Shown: one piece after another, positions 20,397 through 29,332 of the stretch | Position numbering within the stretch: position 1 is the first letter of the stretch | How the letters are laid out: each line of letters begins with the position of its first letter | DNA from: Pseudomonadaceae bacterium | Lineage (GTDB): Bacteria > Pseudomonadota > Gammaproteobacteria > Pseudomonadales > Azotimanducaceae | DNA length: 64,000 nt | Direction: 5' to 3' | Assembly (NCBI GenBank): GCA_024743175.1 | Contig: JANSXA010000009.1 | Coordinates: 124,001-188,000, forward strand | Notes under the pieces: generated by a model | Seen by the model: only the letters and a program-made list of their open reading frames with translations | Told to the model about the DNA's origin: nothing | Database searches by the model: none | Position numbers and translations under genes: made by a program

Positions 20397-20687
20397 TTAA
20401 CTGGTTTCTAGTACTCGGGTTAATCCGGAGAACGCGATGATGTTATGCAGATCTTTGGACAGGCGGGAAAACTCAATCGTCTTGCCAGCAAGCGTAGCAT
20501 GTCGATGCCAGCAGATCATAAGCGCAACCACAATACTGTTCGCCTGCTCCAGGCCCTCAAAATCCACGTTGAACGGACCGTCCTGCCTGTCGATGATTTC
20601 CAGGCCTAATGCTTTTACGCGCTCAGCTTCGTTCAGGTCAACCTCATCGCCTGATAATCCAAACTCCGGAGATAAATCTACTGGCAT
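20397..20687 (-). CDS. mlaB: MlaB, STAS-domain subunit of the Mla transporter
   Basis: Cytoplasmic STAS protein that stabilises the MlaF ATPase. The 96 residues have the STAS pattern: hydrophobic strand VDFEGLEQANSIVVALMICW followed by the helix-loop IEFSRLSKDLHNIIAFSGL. STAS proteins are weakly conserved, so the call relies on the pattern and on position after mlaC. It ends 12 bases before ibaG. Confidence 0.87.
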   Translation of the reverse strand: MPVDLSPEFGLSGDEVDLNEAERVKALGLEIIDRQDGPFNVDFEGLEQANSIVVALMICWHRHATLAGKTIEFSRLSKDLHNIIAFSGLTRVLETS

Positions 20688-20711
20688 GTTTACACTACCG
20701 TTCTGTTTAAG

Positions 20712-21440
20712 CTATGCGCTTTCATCTTCCTGCTCCGCCTCGACAAAATCACTCCAGGACGCAATCACAGCATCAAGATCGCCATCGTATTGCGGGTCTT
20801 TCATCGCAGAGGTGAATTGCGATTTATAATTGAGGCCGATATTCACGCCTTCAACAACCAGATTCTGCACTCTCCAGAGACGATCCTGTTTGCCTCTACG
20901 CATGCGGTAAACGACCACATAGGTTTTGCCTTCGTAGGTAATTTCCTGGGTGACATTTGCAAGGTCGGGGTTGCTGCTGGGTTTACGTGGCGGCAAAACC
21001 TTAGCCTCACCATCACCGAACTCAAGCATAGCCAGAGCGTAAGTACGCACCAGGCTCCACTTGAAAGATTCGGAAAAGGTTTCCAGTTGTTCAGGGCTAG
21101 CCTTGCGTGCATATGGACCCATTACGTTCCGTGAAAAACGTTTGAAATCGATCATTGGGCGCAACAGTGCTTCACCCTCAGCATAAAACCGCTCAGAGTC
21201 CGCTTCAGCGTATTCGCGTCCACGCTCGACAAAATCCAGAACTTCAATCGTGGCAAGCTCCACTGCCTGCTCAGCAGTTTCTGAAGCAAGCGCCTGAGTA
21301 ATAGCAACCAGACCAGCGTCTGCCACTGCAGTAGTTGGCACCGCCGCGTCAGATTCCGCCTGCTGCGCCGCAGCCTGCTGTACTGGCGTCAGCCCTGCCA
21401 GGGCTAACGATAATGTTAAGAGAAAAGTCTGCCTATACAT
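20712..21440 (-). CDS. mlaC: MlaC, periplasmic phospholipid-binding protein
   Basis: Ferries phospholipid between the outer-membrane MlaA complex and MlaFEDB. The 242 residues start with a signal peptide (cleavage near AAAQQ). Family segments are FYAEGEALLRPMIDFKRFSRNVMG, LVRTYALAMLEFGD and KTYVVVYRMRRGKQDRLWRVQNLVVEGVNIGLNYKSQF. The C-terminus is acidic (EAEQEDESA). Two bases separate it from mlaD. Confidence 0.93.
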   Translation of the reverse strand: MYRQTFLLTLSLALAGLTPVQQAAAQQAESDAAVPTTAVADAGLVAITQALASETAEQAVELATIEVLDFVERGREYAEADSERFYAEGEALLRPMIDFKRFSRNVMGPYARKASPEQLETFSESFKWSLVRTYALAMLEFGDGEAKVLPPRKPSSNPDLANVTQEITYEGKTYVVVYRMRRGKQDRLWRVQNLVVEGVNIGLNYKSQFTSAMKDPQYDGDLDAVIASWSDFVEAEQEDESA

Positions 21441-21442
21441 GA

Positions 21443-21898
21443 TTACTTCCCGATATTAGTCAAAAATTCGCCAATTAGATTTTCCAGCACCAGCGCACCC
21501 TGGGTTTCTACAATTTCATCACCCGGGCCAAGCGTTTCTTCGTCAGATCCTGGTAACAAACCAACGTAACGAGCCCCAACAACACCGTCTGTCAAAATCT
21601 TCGCACCGGTATCTATCGTGAGATTGCCCGGTTCGCCCATGATCTCAAGGGTGACAATGGCGTCTCCCCATTGCATATCCACGTCAATACCTCTGACGCG
21701 ACCAACCGTTACACCCGCCATGCTCACTCTTGCCCGCTCCCGCAAACCTGCCACGTCATCAAAGCGTGCCTGAATTGTGTAACTGGTTCGTTCTCCCAGC
21801 TCACCAACGCCACTGACCTGGACCGCCAGAAAAACGAGCCCGATGACTCCAGCAAGCACAAAGCCACCAACGCTGATTTCAATGGTTCTCATGCGCAT
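21443..21898 (-). CDS. mlaD: MlaD, MCE-domain subunit of the Mla transporter
   Basis: Hexameric inner-membrane-anchored MCE protein through which lipid passes. It has an N-terminal membrane helix (TIEISVGGFVLAGVIGLVFLAV) and one MCE domain beginning YTIQARFDDVAGLRERARVSMAGVTVGRV, then the helix VLENLIGEFLTNIGK. The length (151) is usual. Its ATG overlaps the mlaE stop by one base. Confidence 0.94.
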   Translation of the reverse strand: MRMRTIEISVGGFVLAGVIGLVFLAVQVSGVGELGERTSYTIQARFDDVAGLRERARVSMAGVTVGRVRGIDVDMQWGDAIVTLEIMGEPGNLTIDTGAKILTDGVVGARYVGLLPGSDEETLGPGDEIVETQGALVLENLIGEFLTNIGK

Positions 21899-22677
21899 TA
21901 GAAGTCTCCGTAAAATACCAGGGTTAATAGAAAATCTGTCGCCAGCACGAGTACCGACGAAATAACAACAGTTTGTGTCGTGGCCATCGACATACCTTCA
22001 GCAGTGGGCGGCGCATCATAACCCTGGAACACGGCAACCCAGGTTACCAGCAGCGCAAATACCAGGCTTTTCACCATACCTTTGCCGAGGTCCTCCCACA
22101 GCTCAACGCCGTCCTGCATGCCGGACCAGAAACCACCAGGGTCTGCACCCAGCCAGTTCACAGCCACAACAACCCCCCCATAAACGGCAACCATACTGAA
22201 TATCGCCGTCAGCAGCGGCAGGCTGATTAATCCCGCCCAGATACGCGGTGCAATAATACGCCGCAGCGGGTCTACACCCATCATTTCCATAATGGAAAGC
22301 TGCTCGGTGGTTTTCATCAAACCGATTTCTGCAGTCAACGCGGAACCGGCACGACCTGCAAAAAGCAATGCGGTGACTACCGGACCCAACTCTCGAAGCA
22401 GCACCAGTGCCAGACCCACACCCGTTGCATCCTGCGCACCAAAGCGAGCGAGCTGGGTATAAAACTGCAGAGACAGAACCGCGCCTATGGAAAAGGCTGA
22501 AAGCACAATAATGATCAGCGACATAAAGCCGACGTTATAGATCTGCTTCACAACCAGCGCCACGTCGCCCCAACGCGGTAACCCGGCCATCGCCCGATAC
22601 CAAAGCAGACTGGCACGTCCCAGGGCAGACAGAAAATCCAGAAAGCGAACACCTATCGAGCGAAGCAGATCACTCAC
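21898..22677 (-). CDS. mlaE: MlaE, permease of the Mla transporter
   Basis: Integral membrane subunit of the phospholipid ABC transporter. The 259 residues have five or so membrane spans and the family motif RELGPVVTALLFAGRAGSALTAEIGLMKTTEQLSIMEMMGVDPLRRIIAPRIWAG. It follows mlaF by three bases and overlaps mlaD. Confidence 0.95.
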   Translation of the reverse strand: MSDLLRSIGVRFLDFLSALGRASLLWYRAMAGLPRWGDVALVVKQIYNVGFMSLIIIVLSAFSIGAVLSLQFYTQLARFGAQDATGVGLALVLLRELGPVVTALLFAGRAGSALTAEIGLMKTTEQLSIMEMMGVDPLRRIIAPRIWAGLISLPLLTAIFSMVAVYGGVVVAVNWLGADPGGFWSGMQDGVELWEDLGKGMVKSLVFALLVTWVAVFQGYDAPPTAEGMSMATTQTVVISSVLVLATDFLLTLVFYGDF

Positions 22678-22680
22678 AAC

Positions 22681-23481
22681 TTAGCCTTCGCCCAATAGAT
22701 CAAAGGCAAGATCATCGGCCGGGTAATGAAAAGGTACCGGACCGTCTCTGTCCCCATGCATAAACTGTTTAACCATAGGAGTGGAACCCGCACGCAACTC
22801 TTCCGGCGAGCCCGCGCCTATAACTTTTCCCTCTGCAATAATGTAAATCTGGTCGGCGATGCTGACCGTTTCATGTATGTCGTGGGAGACCAGCAGACTG
22901 GTGATTCCCAATGCGCCGTTAAGCTGACGAATCAGATCGACCAGCATGCCCATGGCTATAGGATCCTGGCCGGTGAACGGCTCGTCGTACATCATCAGAT
23001 CCGGGTCTAAAGCAATCGCGCGCGCCAGGGCAACGCGTCTGGCCATCCCACCGGACAGCTCTGATGGCGCAAGATCCCGCGCGCCGCGTAACCCGACCGC
23101 ATTGAGTTTCATCAGCACCAGATCGCGAATCAGCTCTTCGGACAGGTTTGTGTGAACACGCATTGGAAATGCCACATTTTCGAATACTGACAAGTCAGTG
23201 AACAAAGCTGAACTCTGAAACAGCATACCCAGATTACGGCGAAACGCCTGCAATTCATCATGGCTCATCTGACACAGGTCTTTGCCGTTAACCAGTACCA
23301 CGCCATCATCCGGTTTCAGCTGGCCACCAATAATGCGCAGCAGGGTGGTTTTACCCGTGCCGCTGGGACCCATTATCGCTGTTACTTTACCTCGCGGCAC
23401 ATCCAGGGACATGTTGTCGAAAATCATGCGCTCGCCACGAAAGAACGTCAGATTTTTGATTTCGATCAGATTGTCCATCAT
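22681..23481 (-). CDS. mlaF: MlaF, ATPase of the Mla transporter
   Basis: ATP-binding subunit that powers phospholipid transport. Walker A GPSGTGKTT near residue 39, Q-loop MLFQSSALF, signature LSGGMARR near 142, Walker B LMMYDEPF, switch His in LVSHDIHET. The C-terminal extension after residue 240 (HGDRDGPVPFHYPADDL) is typical of MlaF. It heads the mlaFEDCB-ibaG-murA-hisGD set; its promoter should lie in 23482-23798. Confidence 0.95.
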   Translation of the reverse strand: MMDNLIEIKNLTFFRGERMIFDNMSLDVPRGKVTAIMGPSGTGKTTLLRIIGGQLKPDDGVVLVNGKDLCQMSHDELQAFRRNLGMLFQSSALFTDLSVFENVAFPMRVHTNLSEELIRDLVLMKLNAVGLRGARDLAPSELSGGMARRVALARAIALDPDLMMYDEPFTGQDPIAMGMLVDLIRQLNGALGITSLLVSHDIHETVSIADQIYIIAEGKVIGAGSPEELRAGSTPMVKQFMHGDRDGPVPFHYPADDLAFDLLGEG

Positions 23482-23798
23482 TCATTCACACACTTTATAA
23501 CTGTGACCCGCCCTTATCCGATATAAAGGCTGTACCCTGAAAAACGTGATAACAGGCCGCTACAAACGCCTGCCGCAAGCGCCAGGTCAGACTGCCCGGC
23601 GCGAGATTATAACACCGCAACTGAACGAACCCTTAAGACCGTTTCGCGAAATTGGTCTAATTTGGTCAGACCAAATACAGGATATTTCCCGCGCAACAAA
23701 CAGAGCCGCCGACATAACAGGTGTTGGAACCAGGACGCGATACGACTAAAGTGCGGTACCTTGATCATTTACTGTTGTAATCAGACCATCACAATCCT
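23482..23798. other. Divergent intergenic region between mlaF and yrbG
   Basis: These 317 bases hold no gene that I can support. They must contain the promoters of mlaF (minus) and yrbG (plus). The only clear element is the perfect palindrome at 23660-23676, listed separately. An AT-rich TATAAA near 23493-23500 on the minus strand could be a -10 for mlaF but has no convincing -35. Confidence 0.6.
23660..23676. promoter_or_regulatory. Perfect palindrome, FadR/PdhR-like (GntR) operator candidate
   Basis: The 17-base sequence ATTTGGTC-A-GACCAAAT is a perfect inverted repeat. It fits the TGGTnnnACCA core bound by GntR-FCD regulators such as FadR, PdhR and GlcC. A second half-site, ATTGGTC, lies immediately upstream at 23651-23657. 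A possible plus-strand promoter (TTGGTC, 17 bases, ATACAG) would overlap it. Which regulator binds cannot be told from the window. Confidence 0.45.
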
Positions 23799-24761
23799 AT
23801 GTGGGTTCCCCTTCTACTACTGATCCTGGGCTTCATTGCCCTCGTCTGGAGCGCAGACCGATTTCTGTCCGGAGCAGCCGCGTGTGCTCGCAATCTGGGC
23901 GTATCCAAGATGCTCATCGGGTTAACAGTGGTGTCCGTAGGTACCTCAGCACCTGAAATCCTGGTTGCCATATTCGCAGCACTCGACGGTAACCCTCTTC
24001 TTGCTGTTGGCAACGCGATCGGTTCTAACATCGCAAACATCGGCCTGGTACTTGGTATTACGGCGATGATCGCGCCGCTGCCATTCTCCAAACAGGTGCG
24101 ACAGACTGAATTACCCTGGTTGCTGGGCGCCACCCTGCTGGCCATGTTTTTGTTGTTCGATCGAGAACTGTCATTTTTGGACGGAGTTATTCTGCTTCTG
24201 GCTTTGACCGCTATTCTGTGGCGGTTGGTGGCTAATCAGAGTCATCCAAGTCAGGAGATCTCCCCCTCCATAGCTGAAGAACTCGACGAATTACCCGACA
24301 TGACCAATCTGCAGGCGGTTGCCTGGTTGGTGGTTGGTCTGCTGGTGCTTCTCGTATCAGCCCAGGTGCTGGTACATGCCGCCACCACCATCGCCACGCG
24401 TCTGGGCGTTAGCGACATGATTATCGGGTTAACCATTGTTGCCGTCGGTACCAGCCTGCCTGAACTTGCGGCGACAATTGGTTCCGCTGTTAAAGGTCAC
24501 CCGGATATTGCAATCGGCAACGTTGTCGGTTCAAACATTCTCAACATTCTCGCGGTGCTGGCAGTCCCCGGGCTGGTCAGTGGCGCGGTGATAGAACCTG
24601 GAGCACTGTGGCGGGACGGCGGTATGATGCTCGCACTGACTGTGATGCTGGCACTGTTTGCCTACGGCATCAATTCACGCGCTGTGATCACACGTTTTGA
24701 AGGTATGGTGATGCTTGCCGGGTGGATCGGCTACAACCTTCTACTTGTGCAGCAGGCTTAG
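23799..24761 (+). CDS. yrbG: Calcium/sodium antiporter of the CaCA family (YrbG)
   Basis: Inner-membrane K+-independent Na+/Ca2+ exchanger-like protein; its physiological role is unclear. The 320 residues contain about ten membrane spans and two inverted alpha-repeats: GTSAPEILVAIF with GNAIGSNIANI, and GTSLPELAATIG with GNVVGSNILNI. These GTSxPE and GNxxGSN motifs bind cation. It is followed after 3 bases by kdsC; kdsD, usually between them, is missing. Confidence 0.92.
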   Translation: MWVPLLLLILGFIALVWSADRFLSGAAACARNLGVSKMLIGLTVVSVGTSAPEILVAIFAALDGNPLLAVGNAIGSNIANIGLVLGITAMIAPLPFSKQVRQTELPWLLGATLLAMFLLFDRELSFLDGVILLLALTAILWRLVANQSHPSQEISPSIAEELDELPDMTNLQAVAWLVVGLLVLLVSAQVLVHAATTIATRLGVSDMIIGLTIVAVGTSLPELAATIGSAVKGHPDIAIGNVVGSNILNILAVLAVPGLVSGAVIEPGALWRDGGMMLALTVMLALFAYGINSRAVITRFEGMVMLAGWIGYNLLLVQQA

Positions 24762-24764
24762 CAC

Positions 24765-25280
24765 ATGGACCTGAACCCCGCGTTGACTCAACTTGCCAGC
24801 ACCGTGCGAGGTATTATTTTTGATGTTGATGGCGTGCTCACCAACGGCCAGATCACCTACAGCGATGACGGGCACGAATATAAAACGTTCCATGTCCAGG
24901 ATGGCGCCAGTATCAAACTTCTGCAGCGACACAACATTGCGGTTGGCATCATTACCGGCCGCCGCTCCCCAACGGTTGCGCGCCGCGCTCGAGAACTGGA
25001 TATCAGCTATCTGATCCAGGGTGCACAATCTAAAGCTCTCGCCGTAGATACACTGATTGAGCAAGGGTTTCCTGCTGCAGGCAACGCAGCGGTAGGGGAC
25101 GACATTCAGGATGTTGACGTTTTCAACCACCCCAGTGTTGCCTTCTCAATCAGCGTGCCGAACGGCCATCCAGTAGCCCGCGCTCAGGCACACTGGATAA
25201 CCCAACGCAGCGGTGGCACTGGCGTCGCGGTCGAGATCGCTGAGCTGTTGCTGCGCGCGCAAGACACCTGGCCTTTTTAA
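24765..25280 (+). CDS. kdsC: 3-deoxy-D-manno-octulosonate 8-phosphate phosphatase KdsC
   Basis: HAD-family phosphatase that releases Kdo for lipopolysaccharide synthesis. The 171 residues carry the nucleophile motif FDVDGVLTNG (DVD near residue 19), HVQDGASIKLL, IITGRRS, and the C-terminal GDDIQDVDVF metal site. This is the C0-type KdsC without a cap domain. One base separates its stop from the lptC start. Confidence 0.95.
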   Translation: MDLNPALTQLASTVRGIIFDVDGVLTNGQITYSDDGHEYKTFHVQDGASIKLLQRHNIAVGIITGRRSPTVARRARELDISYLIQGAQSKALAVDTLIEQGFPAAGNAAVGDDIQDVDVFNHPSVAFSISVPNGHPVARAQAHWITQRSGGTGVAVEIAELLLRAQDTWPF

Positions 25281-25281
25281 G

Positions 25282-25905
25282 ATGTGGCGCTGGGCAGGCA
25301 TCACCTTCGGTGTAGTGCTCGTTGCAGGTTTATTGTGGCAACTGTTCGGACAAAGCAGCACCGATCGGGCTGAAGATCCCAGCCAGATGGATACACTGAT
25401 CGAAAGTGAACCCGACATTTATGGCCACGGCGTGACGTTCACTCAACTGCGCAACGACGGCAGTTTGCAGTATGAGCTTAACGCCAGCGCTATCCGTCAG
25501 TTCCAGGACAACGGCTTGACGAGCATGGTCAGTCCATCTTTGAAAGTGCACAATTCGGAACAGCCACCGTGGGATATTCGCTCCAATCACGGTTACATTC
25601 GAGGCGCGCAGGGTGAAGGTGAAAACAGGGAGGAAGTAGTTTACCTGCGTGAAGATGTTTTGCTGGAACAGAACAATCCCGAACGCGGTTTTATCACCAT
25701 GCGCAGCGAAGCCATGTACTTCTACCCCGACCGGCAATACGCTGAAACCGACCAAGGTGTTATGATCGATACACAGGTCGGCCGCACTCGCGCAGCGGGC
25801 ATGCAGGCTTATCTGGACACAGGTTTGCTGAACTTAATGTCTAACAAAACGCAACGGGTACACACCATTGTTTTACCAGAACAATTTAAAAAATCCGCGG
25901 GTTAA
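25282..25905 (+). CDS. lptC: LptC, lipopolysaccharide export bridge subunit
   Basis: Bitopic inner-membrane protein that receives LPS from LptBFG and passes it to LptA. ATG at 25282, one base after kdsC, gives 207 residues beginning MWRWAGITFGVVLVAGLLW, which supplies the N-terminal helix. The periplasmic jellyroll starts at IYGHGVTFTQLRNDGSLQYEL and ends near TQRVHTIV. The stop lies 38 bases inside the chosen lptA start. Confidence 0.93.
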   Translation: MWRWAGITFGVVLVAGLLWQLFGQSSTDRAEDPSQMDTLIESEPDIYGHGVTFTQLRNDGSLQYELNASAIRQFQDNGLTSMVSPSLKVHNSEQPPWDIRSNHGYIRGAQGEGENREEVVYLREDVLLEQNNPERGFITMRSEAMYFYPDRQYAETDQGVMIDTQVGRTRAAGMQAYLDTGLLNLMSNKTQRVHTIVLPEQFKKSAG

Positions 25906-26422
25906 ACCGAGCGCAGCTCGCAAACTGCGCCAGTGTGTGACGCTCTGCACGGGTCTGCTGGTTACCCCGTTTGTATGGGGGCTGGCATCTGACGCAGACC
26001 AGCCCATCCATATCGAGGGTGATGATGCGCAAATTGATCAGGCCAATGAAACCATCACCTACATTGGTTCTGTGGAAGTCGTGCAAGGCACCTTGCGTGT
26101 TAAGGGTGACAAAATGGTTGTCAAAATCAGCGGCGATCAGGTTCAACAGATCACCACAGTAGGCTCTCCCGCCCGTTACCGACAGCAGTTGGAGGACGAT
26201 AAAGGTGAGGTAAATGCCCATGCGGACAGCATTATCTACCACACTGCCCAGGAGCGCGTTTATCTCAATGGCAAGGCCACACTGGCCCAACAGGGAAACG
26301 AGCTGCAGGGTGAATCCATCAGGTACGACATCGTTAAAGGCAAAGTGGACGCAAGTGCCGGGGACAAACCCGGGCGTGTGAAAATGACGGTGCAACCTGC
26401 TACCCGACCCGCTGAACAATAG
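25868..26422 (+). CDS. lptA: LptA, periplasmic lipopolysaccharide bridge protein
   Basis: Forms the periplasmic beta-jellyroll bridge that carries LPS to LptDE. It has a signal peptide ([20 protein letters not shown]) and the OstA core ([29 protein letters not shown] to [24 protein letters not shown]). No ATG fits. TTG at 25868 gives a basic N-region before the signal (184 residues); GTG at 25937 would leave none. The true start is uncertain by up to 23 residues. Confidence 0.92.
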   Translation: MFYQNNLKNPRVKPSAARKLRQCVTLCTGLLVTPFVWGLASDADQPIHIEGDDAQIDQANETITYIGSVEVVQGTLRVKGDKMVVKISGDQVQQITTVGSPARYRQQLEDDKGEVNAHADSIIYHTAQERVYLNGKATLAQQGNELQGESIRYDIVKGKVDASAGDKPGRVKMTVQPATRPAEQ

Positions 26423-26447
26423 TGCTACTGCCAGCGACATCAAGAGT

Positions 26448-27191
26448 TTGAGCCAGATCCACCCTTCCGATACTTTGCGCGCCGATGCACTGCGTAAGGA
26501 ATACCGCACAAAAATTGCTGTGGAAGATGTTTCCATCCGCGTCGCCAGCGGCGAAATCGTCGGCCTGCTGGGTCCTAACGGGGCGGGTAAAACCACCTGT
26601 TTTTATATGGTGGTCGGGCTGATCAAAGCCGACAGCGGTGGCATCTATCTGAATGAAACCGAGTTAACCGACGCACCCGTGCACCAACGCGCCAAGGCAG
26701 GCATAGGCTATCTACCGCAGGAAGCCAGCGTCTTCCGCACACTCACCACCACAGAGAACATCCGCGCCATCCTGGAGCTGCGAAAGGATCTGAACCGTAC
26801 TGAGCGCAATGCCCTGCTTGAACAGTTGATGGATGAATTTAATCTGCAGGGTGTTGCCACATCCCTGGGTCAAAGTCTGTCTGGTGGTGAACGCCGCCGC
26901 CTGGAAATCGCCCGGGCGCTGGCCAGCGAACCACGATTCATGCTGCTGGATGAGCCTTTTGCCGGTGTCGATCCGATTTCCGTCGGTGACATCAAGAAGG
27001 AAATTCGCCATCTTCGTGAACGGGGTATCGGCGTACTGATTACCGATCATAACGTCAAAGAAACTCTGGATATCTGCGATCGCGCTTATATTGTCCACCA
27101 GGGTCGCATCATCGCTGACGGTGATGCAGCCGCCATTCTTGCCAATCAAACGGTGCGCGAAGTTTACCTGGGTGAAGGGTTTTCCATCTAA
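26448..27191 (+). CDS. lptB: LptB, ATPase of the lipopolysaccharide exporter
   Basis: Cytoplasmic ATPase of LptB2FG. Walker [10 protein letters not shown] near residue 43, Q-loop LPQEASVF, signature LSGGERRR near 146, Walker [14 protein letters not shown], switch His in [10 protein letters not shown]. These match E. coli LptB nearly residue for residue. No ATG is available; TTG at 26448 with AAGAG just upstream is the likely start (247 residues). It follows lptA by 25 bases. Confidence 0.95.
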   Translation: MSQIHPSDTLRADALRKEYRTKIAVEDVSIRVASGEIVGLLGPNGAGKTTCFYMVVGLIKADSGGIYLNETELTDAPVHQRAKAGIGYLPQEASVFRTLTTTENIRAILELRKDLNRTERNALLEQLMDEFNLQGVATSLGQSLSGGERRRLEIARALASEPRFMLLDEPFAGVDPISVGDIKKEIRHLRERGIGVLITDHNVKETLDICDRAYIVHQGRIIADGDAAAILANQTVREVYLGEGFSI

Positions 27192-27335
27192 GGGCAATTT
27201 CTGCAGCGGTCTATCATCAAAAAAAGAGCCTTCCAATCCGCCGCGTGTTAAATTGGCACGGTTTTTAATATTTGCCCTGGTCTACACTGAAGAACTCGGA
27301 CCTGGCATGAAAAGTTACTTATTCAACAGGATTGG

Positions 27336-28862
27336 ATGAAACAGACACTTTCCTTGAAGCTGGGCCAACAGCTCACCATGACGCCACAACTGCAACAGGC
27401 CATACGCCTGCTGCAGTTGTCTGCGCTGGACCTGCAGCAGGAAATCCAGAACACGTTGGAAGAAAATCCAATGTTGGAACTGGCTGACGAAGCCGCAGAG
27501 GGCAACGAGACCAACGATAACGACCAGTCCCTGGAATCCACCCTGGAATCAACGGAAAGTGAATCGCAGCAGGCATCTGACAATGCGTTGGACACCACGG
27601 TGGGCGCAGAAAGTGATGTTGCTGATGTTAACCAGGAATTTGATGCCCCCATTGGCGAGGAAATGCCCGTAGATTCGAGTTGGGAAGATGTCTATCCGAC
27701 CGGCAGCAGCCTTCCGGCAGGTGACAGCGATTATGACCCGATGGCCAATCGCAGCGCAGATCAGACGCTCACGGACCATTTGCAGTGGCAGCTGAACCTC
27801 ACCCCCATGGCCGCTTCAGATCGAACCATCGCCCTGGCCATCATCGACTCCATTGATGCCAACGGCATGTTGACTGCAACTACGGAAGATCTTTGCGAAG
27901 CGTTAAATACCCAGCGCGAAAGCGACCAGGATGAAATCGAACATGATGATGTCTGCGCTGTTCTGCAGCGCATACAGGACTTCGATCCGATTGGCGTTGG
28001 TGCCAGAGATCTCCAGGAGTGCCTGCTGTTACAACTTGTCCAGCTTCCCGCGGAGACGCCCTGGCTGAGTGAAGCCAAAAGTCTGATCACCGATTATCTT
28101 GACCTGCTCGGCAGCAAAGACTTCACAACTCTAAAACGTAAGTCACGTCTGACAGAGAGCGAACTGGCCTGTGCCATGGCCTTGATCCGCACATTGAATC
28201 CACGCCCAGGCACTGCAATTGCCGAAGAGAGCGCAGACTACATCGTACCCGATGTGGTTGTGAGAAAATTTGAAGGCCGCTGGCTGGTGGAGTTGAACGG
28301 TGAGGCGACGCCGCAGATCCGGATTAATCCGGTGTATGAAAATCTCGCCAAGCAGGTCGCCAGCAGCAATGATAAAACTTATATACGTGACAACCTGCAG
28401 GAGGCACGCTGGTTCTTGAAAAGCCTGCAGACCCGTCATGATACGCTGCTGCGGGTTGCCAGCAAAATTGTTGAAGTCCAGCGCGGCTTCCTCGAATACG
28501 GCGCTGAAGCCATGAAACCATTGATTCTTGCCGACATTGCCGAGGCAGTTGACCTTCACGAATCCACTATTTCAAGAGTGACCAGCCGTAAGTACATGTC
28601 CACGCCCCGGGGTGTTTACGAGTTGAAGTATTTCTTTTCATCCCATGTGGGCACCAGCAGCGGTGGCGAAGTTTCAAGTACTGCAATCCGTGCTCTGATC
28701 GAAAAACTGACCGGTGACGAAGATCCAAGAAAACCATTGAGCGATAGCAAAATAGCGGCAATACTGAAAGATCAGAACATCAATGTTGCCCGACGCACGG
28801 TAGCCAAATATCGAGAATCAATGTCGATCCCCCCTTCAAATGAACGCAAGCAGCTGGTCTGA
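27336..28862 (+). CDS. rpoN: RNA polymerase sigma-54 factor RpoN
   Basis: Alternative sigma factor needing activator ATPases. The N-terminal glutamine-rich activator-interacting region (LKLGQQLTMTPQLQQAIRLLQLS), an acidic linker (about residues 50-130), the core-binding region, the helix-turn-helix and the RpoN box ARRTVAKYRE at about 485-494 are all present in 508 residues. The ATG lies 144 bases after lptB. Usual neighbours hpf, ptsN, rapZ and ptsO follow. Confidence 0.97.
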   Translation: MKQTLSLKLGQQLTMTPQLQQAIRLLQLSALDLQQEIQNTLEENPMLELADEAAEGNETNDNDQSLESTLESTESESQQASDNALDTTVGAESDVADVNQEFDAPIGEEMPVDSSWEDVYPTGSSLPAGDSDYDPMANRSADQTLTDHLQWQLNLTPMAASDRTIALAIIDSIDANGMLTATTEDLCEALNTQRESDQDEIEHDDVCAVLQRIQDFDPIGVGARDLQECLLLQLVQLPAETPWLSEAKSLITDYLDLLGSKDFTTLKRKSRLTESELACAMALIRTLNPRPGTAIAEESADYIVPDVVVRKFEGRWLVELNGEATPQIRINPVYENLAKQVASSNDKTYIRDNLQEARWFLKSLQTRHDTLLRVASKIVEVQRGFLEYGAEAMKPLILADIAEAVDLHESTISRVTSRKYMSTPRGVYELKYFFSSHVGTSSGGEVSSTAIRALIEKLTGDEDPRKPLSDSKIAAILKDQNINVARRTVAKYRESMSIPPSNERKQLV

Positions 28863-28956
28863 GTCGCGAAAAAGCGCTTTGGGCACAGTCATCGATATAC
28901 AAACTCATTTATTTTTTTTACGCTGAACACCCGTCGAGTTCTCACAAGGAGTCATT

Positions 28957-29286
28957 ATGCAACTGAGCATCACAGGACATCACGTCGATCTTACTGAATC
29001 CCTACACTCCTACGTTGAATCCAAGTTCGAAAAACTTAACCGGCATAGCGACCAGATCACTCAGGTGCATGTGGTCCTGAACGTTGAAAAACACATGCAA
29101 CAGGCTGAAGCCACCGCCCATGTTCCCGGTGCTGAACTTTTTGCCAACGCGGATTCAGACGATATGTATACCGCTATCGATCAAATGGTGGATAAGCTCG
29201 ACCGTCAGGTGATCAAACACAAAGAAAAAACCACTGCCCGTCACAACGGCAGCCACGACCGCAGTTCGCACCACGAACAACTTTGA
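28957..29286 (+). CDS. hpf: Ribosome hibernation promoting factor, short form
   Basis: Binds the small subunit in stationary phase and, with Rmf, produces inactive 100S ribosomes. The 109 residues carry the family fold (MQLSITGHHVDLTESLHSYV, AEATAHVPGAELFA, DMYTAIDQMVDKLDRQVIKHKEK). It has no long C-terminal domain, so it is the short form. A strong AAGGAG lies 8 bases before the ATG. Confidence 0.95.
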   Translation: MQLSITGHHVDLTESLHSYVESKFEKLNRHSDQITQVHVVLNVEKHMQQAEATAHVPGAELFANADSDDMYTAIDQMVDKLDRQVIKHKEKTTARHNGSHDRSSHHEQL

Positions 29287-29332
29287 TCCAGGCTTGCAAC
29301 AGCCGGCTCGAGCGTATGTTAAAGGCGCCTAA

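Noticed and set aside
27254-27277. TGGCACG followed by TTGC upstream of rpoN, resembling a sigma54 promoter
   Set aside because: The GG and GC elements are 19 bases apart from first G to G; sigma54 promoters need 12. The match is fortuitous.
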